From Bretschneidera sinensis (Eukaryota; Streptophyta; Magnoliopsida; Brassicales; Akaniaceae): DNA of 64,000 nucleotides. Below, piece by piece: positions 34,133 through 45,066 of this stretch (positions are counted from its first letter, which is position 1; the number at the start of each line of letters is the position of its first letter). Location: the NCBI GenBank assembly GCA_023935145.1, contig CM043702.1:78493320-78557319 (forward strand), given 5' to 3'. Under the pieces are notes generated by a model. It saw only the letters and a program-made list of their open reading frames with translations. It searched no databases and was not told where the DNA came from. The position numbers and the translations under genes were made by a program.

Positions 34133-34371
34133 AAAGCAAAAAAAACCAGTTTTAGTGCAGCAGTGCAACTCTGCTGCTCGGGTACTCTCTGCCCTAAATG
34201 CGCTCGATCGCACAGGAGCTTGCGATCGATCGCAAATACCACAGAAAGTGCAAGTAGGGTTTCGTGCCTGAAACAGAAAACAACTTGATTTAAGTTTTGA
34301 TAAAAGATGGTAAAAATAAAATAATACCAATGATAAAATGAAAGTAATCCTAAAAGGAACTTTTAGCGCAA
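34133..34371 (-). other. B leader between primer site and gag
   Basis: Untranslated leader with two palindromes at 34199-34212 and 34220-34235. The latter, TTGCGATCGATCGCAA, is a perfect 16-bp palindrome. Confidence 0.7.
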
Positions 34372-34389
34372 TCCCCGGCAACGGCGCCA
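34372..34389 (-). other. B primer binding site (tRNA-Asp), perfect
   Basis: Minus strand TGGCGCCGTTGCCGGGGA equals the complement of the plant tRNA-Asp 3' end over 18 nt, 6 nt from the LTR. Confidence 0.95.
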
Positions 34390-35311
34390 AAAACTTGTTG
34401 TGCGATGATATACCTAAATAAATAAGTAAATAATCGCACTTGTTTTACTTGCAAGTGCACAAGGTCAATAGTGTAGCATAGTGTGCGAATGCAAGATCAT
34501 CTCCACAGGGATTGGTAAAGTTCGATTTAGAATTATATTTGCAATGTAAAAAAGATAGAAATAATAAACTGAAGGGTGATTTCATAATAATAAAGACATA
34601 GGGTTTTGATATCCACCACTAGTCATACATTCCCGATTTTGTATAAGGTATCAGTGCTCTAGCCTTATTATGTGTACCTACTGGTTGCCAACCTAAGGGC
34701 ATGGTATCTACTCCTTAAGCTATTGATTTCCCTAAGCAACGAGTTAGGCATGGCATCTACTCTAACTCTTTTCTTCCTTAAGGGATTCAGCATGGTATCT
34801 GCTTGAGTCGTTCCTTAAGAAAACATAGGTACTGTGGAAATCGACAACCACATGAGACCTAGGGCATGGTATCTACTCCCGGTTTCCCATGTTGATTAAC
34901 CCGGGTATCCGGATAAGATGGTCCCTTGTTACTGATGTTAGACCCAGGACTCGGTCATCCAAATTGATCTAACTAACCCATCCATACCACATGCATACGT
35001 TGGCCTTACACATACATATGAGGAATTTAAATAAGCACAGGTGTTAATCAAGTTAAGTAACATAATAAGCTATGCAAAGATTTAATCAATGAATAAAAAT
35101 ATGGGAATGCATAACTAGGGCTTCGATCGAGCCCTATAAGAGAGTTAGTTACACATACTAACTGAAGTAAACATAATTAAACAAAACATAAGGGAGAAGA
35201 ATAAACCCGAGAGAAGAGGCGTCAATTCTCTCCCAAGCTCTCCACTCCAAGTAAAAGAAAAGATAAAAGTGTTTTCTATCTAAGGTGTCTTTTGTGTGTG
35301 AGTTACAAGTG

Positions 35312-35319
35312 TATTTATA
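35312..35319 (-). promoter_or_regulatory. B 5' LTR TATA box
   Basis: Minus strand TATAAATA in CCTATAAATACAC, the same as in A. Confidence 0.7.
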
Positions 35320-35424
35320 GGTCTTTGAGAAGTCCTAATAGACCCATGAGTCCTAAATTTTCCTAAAACGAAAATCTTGTACTTTCCAAAATAAGGTTCT
35401 GCAGTTTACTGTTCACGCCCGTAT

Positions 35425-35575
35425 ATGTGCGCTCGATCGCATGTGTCCTTGCGCTCGATCGCAATGTACGCTCGATCGCATGTGTCCTTGCGCTCGATCG
35501 CAATATGCGCTCGATCCTACAGGTGTGCGCATGATCGTATGTGCGCTCGATCGCATTGCATGTGCGCTCGATCGC
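35425..35575. repeat. B 5' LTR palindrome array
   Basis: At least five good copies of TGCGCTCGATCGCA plus decayed ones (for example near 35524). The left LTR has fewer, so copy number changed after insertion or during the last replication. Confidence 0.85.
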
Positions 35576-35706
35576 ACTTTGTCCAGAAAGTGCTCCAGGG
35601 CTTCTAGATTTCTTCCTTAAAGTGCCAAAACTGCTTCTTTTTCTCCAAGACCCTATAAAAACATGTAAAACACACAAATGGAGTAAAAGATACCAAATTA
35701 ACATAA

Positions 35707-37236
35707 AATGTGTCTTTACTTAAGTTGTCGTACTCACCAAGTATTATGTATATAACATACTAACATAGGATATTTTTAATTTACCTAATTGACGATTATT
35801 AATAAATACTGAAGCATTAAAAGAAAAGACCAGACTCTACAATTTTTGGTTAGTTCAAGGTACTCCATAGCTAAAGGACTGCACTATGCTCCCCCTGACC
35901 TGATGGATCGTGATGGTATTAAAGCATCATCAGAACCTTCATTACATTGACAACGACCACCACACTCATACCACACATTAAGGGTTTCCAAATAGAAAAG
36001 ATTGTAACAACTTTATACCCCGTGCAGATATACGTGACCAAAAATCTATAACCATCATAAGCAAATAGTGATGTGAATGTGCAAATTGGATGTGCAAGTG
36101 TTGCATATATAAAATATATTTCTTTTGTTTAATATATAAAATCTATATTCCATTATTGAGAATAGATTTTTCCAAACTTAAGGTTGATCATCCTTACTGG
36201 ATTTGTCAACTGTAGGGTCCTTGCCTTTACCCTCCCTTAACTCATTTATTCCCTCATTCCCTCCCTTGGATGAGTGAGGATGTAGCTCGAAAGGGTGATA
36301 GAGCTTGCTTAGAAGACACGACAAGACTTACCTTTTTGTGTGCCTTGTGAACTTCTTTCATTCCCTCTTTTAGGGTCATATTCTTTACTTATTGCCCCAC
36401 AAAAAGATTAGGTGACCTAAGCTACTGACTCGTGGCGTATGCAATTCTCCATAAAAAGTCAAAAAATGCATGATCCTAAATTTAGAGATAATTTTTTTAT
36501 TACCATTTGAGCCCATTCAATTAATATTGTATTTTGTGTTGTTTAATTAAATTAAGAAAGCTAAAATTATAGAATATGGAAAATTTATCTTTAAATTACT
36601 AGTATATCCTTTACCAATAGGAAAAGATGAATAACATAATAAAAACTAATATATATAGCTAATTATAATATAAATAAATAATCTAGAAAGAAGAAGTATT
36701 TATTTGAATAAATTCATAACTTTATATAGGTTTATGTTTTTTTTACCACAAGTAATTAATTTGCTCTTATCTTAACTAGAAAAAAAAAAGAGAAAGAGGG
36801 ATATGATGGTCATTTAGCCACTAAAAGAATAAGAAATAGTACAGAACAATAATCATAAGGCAACACTGAAATAATCAATGCTTACTCACCCACAATGAAA
36901 CATTACGTTTCTCCATACACCCCCATTTGGCAAACAAAACTTTGGTGCAGAAAGACATAGATAAAACCCATTTTCATTTTCACTCGCATTTTAGCACTCA
37001 GACGCAAGAGTCGTGTTACAAATCTTACCATATATGAACATCAAACTATGGGCCTTCAAGCTCCGAAATGTGAGATCAGCTCAAAGGTCCCTGACATCAC
37101 AAGTTGTTGATCAATTCTTGCCATAATTACCACCTGCTCACGCATACTATGGTGTGCAACATGATTCTATATATGGATATTTACACATAATTGTATGGTA
37201 CCGAGGGATGCAAGGCCATTGGCATAAGAGAAAAAA
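35707..37236. other. Unassigned AT-rich sequence between B and F
   Basis: About 1.5 kb with no coding region, tRNA or repeat I recognise. It may be host intergenic DNA or an eroded element. It does not match the missing part of A as far as can be seen. Confidence 0.4.
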
Positions 37237-37453
37237 TGTAGAGCTTGGTATTTTATTAGAATATTTTAATTTTGGGACTTAAACTTTGACGCATAAATGT
37301 GTGTACTTGTTTAGTTTTGAGTCTTAGATAAATTGTATTGGGATTTATGAATCTTAGAACCAAGTTCTTAAAGTAAGGTTGGCAATAAAAACTTGTTTTA
37401 AGGGAGGAAGTTGTAGAATAGAGGGCTAGTTTGTAATTAAGAAAAAAATTGAG

Positions 37454-37461
37454 TATAAATA
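37454..37461 (+). promoter_or_regulatory. F LTR TATA box
   Basis: TATAAATA in GAGTATAAATATGA. The 3' LTR counterpart near 61840 reads GCATAAATA. Confidence 0.5.
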
Positions 37462-37934
37462 TGATGAGAGTGTGACAGAAATCCAGCAAAGTACTGGAAG
37501 TCTCTAGATTGGCCGAGAAAGAGATGAGAAGAAAAGAGATAAAAAGAAGAGAAGAAGAAAGAGAGAAAGAATGAGAGGGGAAAAAGGAAAGATATGGGAG
37601 ATTCTTGCAACCTTTTAAGGTAAAATCTTGTCTTCTTTCTATTTAATTCAAGTATGTTTATTGAGCTAAAGATTTATGAACTTGGAGTTTTCATTCAAAG
37701 ACTTTCCTTAAGAAAAAGTTTGAAGAAAAAAGGGTTTGTTTAAAAACAAAATGGGTTTTTGAGCCAAAGTTGTGATTTTGAGTTTAAGATGCAAATTTTA
37801 GTGTAGGTAACATTGATTTTTGTTCATATAACTAGTAAAAAACTTCTATCTGTGAATATTTGGAAAGATCTTTGGAAATTAAGAAGAATTTTTGGAGAAA
37901 AGACGAATTTTTGGGAAGTAAATTTGTTGGAATC

Positions 37935-38078
37935 AAGGACCCAGTTGACTGGGTTGGGCACCCAGTCGACTAGAAGGAGTTTCTGGGCTGTTTTGGAAGC
38001 ATATGGTCGATTGGATCATGAAGGAGAGCCTTATGGACATTTCCCAATCAATTGGATTGGGTACCTAGTCTACTAGAT
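37935..38078 (+). repeat. F LTR palindrome cluster related to the C0 motif
   Basis: CCCAGTTGACTGGG, CCCAGTCGACTAGA, GGTCGATTGGAT, CCCAATCAATTGGA and CCTAGTCTACTAGA occur within 145 bp, variants of the CCCAGTCGACTGGG unit of C0. Confidence 0.75.
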
Positions 38079-39849
38079 CATACTGATTTTTAAAATTTTT
38101 ACTTTTTTCCTTAAGTTTTTTAATGTAAAAATTTTCCAAAGTGATTTTAATGTTTATATACATTTGAAGTATGATTAAAACACCTTTAAAATTGTTAGTA
38201 TTTATGAAATTAATTTATTTTTTAGATTCAAAGTAAATGAATTGAAAAAGAGCTTAAAGCCTAGATTTCTTAATTTGGTTTCGTGCGAAATGCGCTCTTG
38301 AATTATATAGTATGTAAATACCACAGAGTTCCTAGTATTTTGTTATTGAATGATAATAATGGGGATTAGATGTTGTTTCACTTCTATGTGCAAGTGGTGG
38401 TTACCGTTAAAGGACAAAGGTAGTGGTTTGAGATCAGTTGTGGAGCAAGTAAAAAGGTGAGTACACCTTACCTTTAGTAAGCATATTAAATTGCATAATA
38501 GTAATAAAGAATGAAAATATGATTTACTTCGACAAGTATAAATACTAAAATTTTATGAAGAGTAAGTATATAAAACATTGGTTTAAAGATATTAAGGATT
38601 GTTTTGTTATTAGAATCTTATGTAGGTTAAAATGTTAATGTTTAAGATTGAGTTTAGAATTTGAATTGATATAGTTGTGTTGGAATTGTGGAATGTGTGA
38701 AATTTTGGTGAAAATAATTGTTTGGATTATTCTGATTATTGATTGATTGATTGGTAAATGATGATTTTAATAATTTCATCATGAATGTATTTCATTTTAT
38801 ATATATAGTTAGCGTATTATAAGAAAAGGGAGTGATGAGATTGTGGTAGGTCACTTCCCATAAGTGGTATAAGTGTATCGAATGTTATTGGATGTACAAA
38901 ACCCCTGAAAGGGGATCTGTTATGATTTGATATGATGATTGGACTTTCCAATACATGGGGAGACGTCCCTGTGATGATGAGATTAGCTTAGTGAGGGGCA
39001 GTGATTTTATTATGCATTGTATTGCATTGCATAGCATTAAATTTCATGGGTGCGTAGTGATGATTAGCCCATGAGGGACGTGTGCTGTAATTGGCCCATG
39101 AGGGACATGTGTTGTAATTATCCCATGAAAGGCATGTGATGTGTTAGGCCCAATGAAAGGCATAAGTGTTAATTGTGATGATAAAAAGGTACCGATATGA
39201 ACGTTATATATATTATTGATTTCATGTGAAATGCAATTTGATGAGAATTGTATGTTTGAAATTTAGCATGAGGATATTATTGGTTTTTCTTCTTATTAAG
39301 AAATTAAGAGAATAATTAGAAGAAATTCAAGAATGATATTACTTATACTTAGAAAACATAAATAAAATTATATGCTATAGTTATAATTAAAAAGATAACC
39401 CCTCCAATATGTTTACTTTTCGTAAGGTATTTCTTGCTAAGCTTTTTTTTAGCTCATCCTTTTCTTTTACTGTCATTTCAGGTAATACTAGAGGCTTGAT
39501 AGTCAAATTTGAATGAAGTCCTAATTAAGGCTTTCAGATATGGCATCTTCATCTCTCAAAGTCTTGTTAGGAGTTTAAAATTTTAGGTTGGGTTTAGTCA
39601 TCGTAAAAGAAAATGCTCGAGACTTAATGTAGTAAGGGAAGTGTTCTTATTTACGTCTAATTAAAGTCTGATGTTTTGCAAAGATTGTTTAGTTATGAAA
39701 TTTTGATTGTATAAACATGTGATGTTTTGAAAGAATGTATGTATTCTTGGTGAGTTTTGTATGTTCACATATAGGTCTAGGTACTCAGAGCTGAAAGGTG
39801 ATGATACCTCCTCGGGTAGGGCCCACCCGGGGATGGATCGTTACATTTT

Positions 39850-39861
39850 TGGTATAATAGC
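39850..39861 (+). other. F primer binding site, decayed (initiator tRNA-Met)
   Basis: TGGTATAATAGC against TGGTATCAGAGC, four nt after the LTR end; the following CTTTAGGT is also usual in this group. Confidence 0.7.
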
Positions 39862-42800
39862 TTTAGGTGTGAGATCATGTAGACTTAGTTGTGTGGTGCA
39901 TGTTGCATAGGGTTGTGATAGAAGATTGATTGTGTAGAGTTAGAGAAGATGTTGTTGAGGAGTTGAAACTAGTGATGGTTTAAGTGGGCCTAATATGTGT
40001 TGAGGTTTAAGCCGAGTCAACTTGTGTGTGATTATTGTGAGGATTTGGTGTTGTTTAGACTAACTTTGTTGTGTTTGTGATTTAATGTGGTGACGCTTTC
40101 GTTGAGAATACTAAGTGTAAATATTTTGATTTAATGAAAGGTTTTGATTGACATGTCCCTCTTGTACAATTGTGGGAAATTGTTATGAGGTTGGGTGTTT
40201 AATGAAAAAATTAGAAGATGAGAAAAGATCCTTTAAAGAGTTATAATTAACTAAAAATCTTGCTTTGATTATTCGACCATTGAAAATTTTTTAACGAATT
40301 GTTAGCTAACAGATTGGAGGAGTTGTTGAGAATGAGCTCCCAAAAGTATGAAATGAGTTGGTTTGTATGAACTTTTCCTTGAATGATTCTTTTCATATTG
40401 TATGTGCTAAGGTGCTTGTGAATAATGATTGTGTGATTGTTAAGTATTGTTGACCTAAGAAATAGTTAGTGTAGAGGATTGTAGACCTAAAATAGATAAA
40501 GTTATGTATATGCTTAAGAGATGAGCATAGAATGAATATAATTGATGGAATGTCGGATTAAAGTATTTTGAAAGTGTGGAGAAATTTGAGAGTTGAAAAG
40601 TTTTATCAATTCATAGAAATTGTAAGTATCTCGTTAGGAAGTGAGACTCGAGAGGGGTAACTAAATATTTGTAAGAGTGTAGATGGATTAACGAGCATGG
40701 AAATGAATAAGAATAACCGTTGGACAAGTGGTTAGCATAAAGGTTAAAGTAGTAGGAAGTGATTGAGGAAGAATAAGAGAAACTTTTAGTGAAGAAATTG
40801 TTATGTTTTGAGATTAAAAAGGTTAGTAAAGAAAGTGTTTTGGAAGGTAGAAATTGTTAGGTCAGAAGTTGTAAAGGAGAAATGGTGTAGTGAATTTTGT
40901 TTTGATCTTAATGTTAAGTGAGGTGCAACATGTGAAGATCGTGGACTTATTTAAAGACCTAGAATCCTTGAGTTTTGAGTTAAGATTGAATAATAGTTTG
41001 GTTGACATTAGTGTGTGAGCTCAAGAGTTTTCTCTTACTAAGAGATTTACATTTGAGAAAAATTAAATTGGATTTAGTGAGAGGTACATGATGATGAATT
41101 AAGATATTGGAGTACATAAAATGCTAAAGGTTGGTGGATATCTTTTTTGGATGTGATTGAAGTACTAGAAAGGAATTGACTAGTGAAAAATAATAGTTAT
41201 GCTTAGCATAGAAGGTTACTTTGTATATGGAAATGTTAAGATAATGTTTAATGGAAAACCAAGAGTCTAGTAAGGTATTTTTGGATGTGATTGAAGTACT
41301 AGAAAGGAATTAACTAGTGAAAAATAATAGTTATGCTTAGCAAAGAAGGTTACTTTGTATATGGAAATGTTAAGATAATGTTTAATGGAAAACCAAGAGT
41401 CTAGTAAGGTATGGGAATATTAGAATGATTATGGTGAGAGAGATGTAGGTATAGATTTTAAGGCCAATGGATTGTTGGATAAGGGTTTGTAGTATGGGTA
41501 AATAGTGGAAAGAAGTTAGGAGTGCTCAAGGGTAGAGATTGTATGATGTGAAAGTGAAGCACTTTGTTCGAGAAGTACTAGTGATAGTAAGTTAAAGGGA
41601 CTTGTTGGATTTCGATGTACAAGGTATGGCAAGATATAATATTCTGTAAGAAAAAGTGTGTAAATGAGATGTTAGATGGTCTTCTAGAGGTTTGATTTCT
41701 TAAACAGACTGGAAGAGGAAACAAGAAAAGAGAAAGAGTTGAAAGTATAGTTAAGTCAAGAGGATAATTCGAGTGTATAAAAGGTTTGTTAGAAGGATAG
41801 AGGTGGAATAGGGAAATGAAGATATTATAGTTCGAGGAGTTAACGAAAAGAGTTGAATAATAAATAAGCGATCTATATTACCACCAAGTTATTGTAAAAA
41901 GAAAAAGATATACGGGTTTGTGATAGGTGAAGAATTATTGGATGCTTGGCATTGGTTTTGTTACTAGAATTAAAAAGAGAAGGAATAACTCGGTAGGATT
42001 GAAAATTGTGTTGAAAGATGAAAAGATTGATAGTATTAGACTTGAATTAAGAGGTTATGGATTTGTATTTGATTGGTGTTTTAGTTATAACTTTCCATGA
42101 AGTGTGATTTTGAGAAAATGTGAAGCTAATGATTAATATTGGAGATTGAATAGTTAAAAGAAAAGGGAATAAAAGGCTTAAGTATGAAGTGAGATGTTAT
42201 AAGTATGATCGAATAAAAGGTTGGAATTTTGGTAAGGTATTTATTGAGAAGTAGAAGTAAGTTTTAGTGAATGCAAGAACTAATAGTTATAAGGTTAATG
42301 TGTGAGGACACCTTTAAAAAAAATTCTTGGAGTGGAAATTTATCTAATGTGTATCTTGAGAGTTTTCTAAATAGGAAAATTTATGTTTGAGTATGAGGTG
42401 TAGAGAATATAGCAAATTCTAAGAGAATGATAAATTTGGAGTACGATCAATGTCAAAGGAAAAGCTATGTTGAAGAAAATCATTGTGAAGTATAACTAAA
42501 GATTAAGGACATAAAAGATAAATATTATCTTAAGGCAATTAAGTGATGAAGTTGAAGAGTGGATTTGTAAAATGAGATTTGCTAATTGTAGATGAAATTG
42601 ACTGATCCTAGAAATGCTCAACCGATACTCTGAAATGGTTAAGATATAATTATTATTGTTAAATAAATACTAGTCAATTGGAATTGTAGTGAAGAGTAAG
42701 ATACTTAATTGTTACTTCTAAGGTAAGTTATATAAAAGTTTATTGGTCAACATGGTCTGGTTAGCGATGGATAAGTTAGAGTTTGATGGAAATAATAAGA

Positions 42801-43628
42801 GAAGAATCTGGGTTAGAACTAAGAGATGCATGGGGTAAAAAAGTAAATTATTAAACGAAACTTTTTGCTAGAGAAATGTTAGAAAGTAATGTAAGTGACT
42901 GAAAAGTTGAATTGTGAAGGGTTTAAATGATTGTTTCTTTTCCCTTAGGTGAAGTGGGAATCATGAAGTGAATGAACTACGAAGTTGATCAAAGAACTAA
43001 ACTGAAGTGAGTGCGAAAACTTTGGTAATACTATTGACAAACACTTAGTATCACATTTAATTGGAGAAGAAATTATTGAATAATAAGAAAAAGGTGAAAA
43101 GTGGGTAAGTAATTTTGTAGAAAGATATTTTGAGAGAGATGCATGAATAAGTTATATTGTATTGGAGGCCCTTGAAACATGAAGTAAAGATAGAAATACA
43201 AAGATGTAGAGATGAGTATGAGATGGTAAAATTTTAGTTTTTGAAGCATAAGAGAAAAGAAAGATGTAAAAAGAATGTTACTTTGAGTAGTGCTTTTTTC
43301 TAGGAATAAATATGAATTTAAGTAGTTGATTGAAGGCCAAACACCACTTAATGAACGAAAGAATTTCTAGCAAGATCTGACAGAGTTTATTAAATAGCAC
43401 GTCAGATCACTCTAGTGATGTTTTAGATAGTTGGCAATGATTTAGAGACAATTCAAGTTGATGGTGCGATAGAAGTTTAACCATGTATTGGCAAGTATTG
43501 AACAAAGTGAAGAAATTTAGAAGTATGCTTGAGATTATGCGATGGACTAGGAAAGTGTTAATCCTAATGTTTGGTGAACCCTAGTCAAGGAACTTTTGAG
43601 GACGAAATTTTTATTAGTTGAGGAGAAT
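39862..43628 (+). other. F interior, non-coding
   Basis: 3.8 kb of AT-rich sequence without any recognisable gag, protease, RT, RNase H, integrase or chromodomain. Its 3' end (43593-43628) keeps the chromovirus pol-end signature and purine tract, so it is either a derivative with replaced interior or extremely decayed. A 134-bp tandem duplication lies at 41144-41411. Confidence 0.6.
41144..41411. repeat. 134-bp tandem duplication in F interior
   Basis: Copies 41144-41277 and 41278-41411 differ at about two positions, so the duplication is young compared with the decay around it. Confidence 0.9.
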
Positions 43629-43867
43629 TATAGAGCCTGGTATTTTATTGGAATATTTTAATTTCAAGACTTAAGCTTCGAAGCATAAAAGAGTGAACTT
43701 GTTCAGTTTTGAGTCGTAGATAAATTGTATTAGGATTTATGAATCTTAGAACCAAGTAGTTAAAGTAAGGTTGGTAATAAAAAACTTTTTTTAGGGAGTT
43801 TTGGGATTTTAAAGAGGGTTTGGGGTAGGATGTGTGAGAGTTTTAGAATGGAGTGTGAGTTTGTAAT
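43629..43867 (+). repeat. F 3' LTR, first fragment
   Basis: TATAGAGCCTGG onward matches the 5' LTR start from 37237. It ends at GTAAT, where C2 inserted. Confidence 0.85.
43863..43867. repeat. C2 target site duplication, left copy (GTAAT)
   Basis: GTAAT immediately before TGTTGG, repeated at 61820-61824. The 5' LTR of F shows the uninterrupted TTTGTAATTAAGAAA at 37431-37445. Confidence 0.92.
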
Positions 43868-44818
43868 TGTTGGTATTTGTCTAAGGTTTAAACATGGTTA
43901 TGGTTTAAACAAGGTTGGAAGAATTAATTTCAGCATGTTAAAGGAGTGCACACAAGTGTGTGCCTCACTTTGGGTGTGTGTTCACACCTCTATTCAGCAA
44001 GGCAAAGAAGTACGCACAGCCACAAAAGGTACCAGCTTCAGGTCAGGCCATGGCCCAGCCTTGTCCGGGCCACGGCGCATAGCATGGGGGAGTGCTGGAG
44101 GAGGGCCAGGCCGCGACACCCCCTACCCCAGGCTGCAGCGCCCACAAAGGCCACAAAGAAGAGAAGTTTCAGCCCTGCTTCAGGCCGCAGTGCGCCCTAT
44201 TCTAGGTTGCGGCCTGAAGGTACATTGATGCAAGGTTTCTAAGTCCTTTGAGAGGTGTGTGGGAGCATGAATGAAATGCACAAGTTTACTAAAGAATGAT
44301 CAAAGGCTAACGATGATTGTTCATCTAGATCTAAGGGTGGATATTGACCCTCAAGATTGGACAAGAAGTTGGTGCACTATATAAAGGGTCACCTAGCTTC
44401 TATTTCATAGGTTGATTGTTATTACTTGTGATTAAATTGAGATCAATTGTAAAGTGTGCAATACAAGAGAGACTTGTGTGAGAGTGCAAAGACATAAACA
44501 CAAGAGGGACTCAAAAGAGAGGTTGGTTATAAAAAGAGAGAGTAGCATAGTTAGAGGTAGAGAGCATTGTAATAGTTCTTATCTTCTTCCTTTCTTCAAG
44601 AACTTGAGTTTCTTGGATAGAGTTGCTGAGATTGTAAAGAACCATTGATAAGATAGTGCAGAGAGTTCAGAGGAACTCACGCCGAACCTCGAAAACAAAG
44701 TTCCGGTGTTTTTTTCTTTCTTGCTTTGATTGCTGTATCTTTTTGTGTACAACTCATTCTAGACTTGGGTGTTTGAGAGACCAGCACCTGGGCATCATTG
44801 AGAGGTGGTTTCCCAATA
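43868..44818 (+). repeat. C2 LTR-a
   Basis: TGTTGGTATT...CCCAATA, 951 bp. It contains a GC-rich tract of AGGCCGCGGC-like units (44030-44222) and a TATA box at 44378-44385. It lacks about 14 bp (TTTTAAACATGG region) and a short C/T-rich segment present in LTR-b and LTR-c. Confidence 0.92.
44378..44385 (+). promoter_or_regulatory. C2 LTR-a TATA box
   Basis: TATATAAA in GCACTATATAAAGGG, conserved in all three C2 LTRs (56026 and 61346). Confidence 0.75.
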
Positions 44819-44819
44819 G

Positions 44820-44831
44820 TGGTATCAGAGC
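44820..44831 (+). other. C2 unit 1 primer binding site (initiator tRNA-Met)
   Basis: Perfect TGGTATCAGAGC, 1 nt after the LTR. Confidence 0.92.
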
Positions 44832-45066
44832 TTGAGCAGCTGGGTAACGGAGCAAGAACGAAAGGTAGCAGAGAAAGACTCTAAGATTCAAAGAACAAAC
44901 TTCTTGGGTGATTCAAGAACGGAGTAAAGATCAAGATCAGATCGTGTTCTTGAGGTTGATTCAAGAACGGTGTTGAGATCATTCTTTGATTTGTGTTCTT
45001 GAGGTATAGAAGAAGTTGGAAAGAAATTTGTGGGTGCTGCACATATCTGGGATCTTTTCCACAAAG

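Larger units (their letters stand above)
26986..35706 (-). mobile_element. B: non-autonomous Athila-like element with gag-protease and ORF2
   Basis: Near-identical LTRs flank a 6.1-kb interior read on the minus strand: perfect tRNA-Asp primer site, gag-protease, structured spacer, ORF2, non-coding tail and polypurine tract. RT, RNase H and integrase are absent, and the spacing leaves no room for them, so it would depend on another element's enzymes. LTR copies differ by about 14 substitutions plus small indels over 1.3 kb by eye, suggesting a fairly recent insertion. The right LTR lacks its outer 60 or so bp. Confidence 0.9.
34396..35706 (-). repeat. B 5' LTR (right copy), outer end truncated
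   Basis: About 99 percent like the left copy by eye, but with an extra stretch of palindromes (35425-35575). Similarity stops at about 35706, some 60 bp short of the expected TG terminus, so the 5' end is deleted. Confidence 0.92.
37237..39845 (+). repeat. F 5' LTR
   Basis: Starts TGTAGAGCTTGG, ends GGATCGTTACA. Its first 700 bp match 43629-43867 plus 61825-62318. TATA at 37454. Contains diverged CAGTCGACTGG-type palindromes at 37935-38078. No gene in it. Confidence 0.8.

Noticed and set aside
31950..34288. Several plus-strand frames of 105-149 codons opposite B gag-protease
   Set aside because: Antisense shadows of a recognised minus-strand gene.
34372..34389. tRNA-Asp gene fragment
   Set aside because: Only the 18-nt complement of the tRNA 3' end is present, at the expected primer-site position.
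35707..37236. Host gene between B and F
   Set aside because: No open frame of useful length, no splice-compatible exon series and no recognisable protein similarity on either strand.
43830..44242. Reading frames of 98-132 codons over the GC-rich part of C2 LTR-a
   Set aside because: They lie within the LTR U3 and are not conserved as frames in LTR-b or LTR-c.
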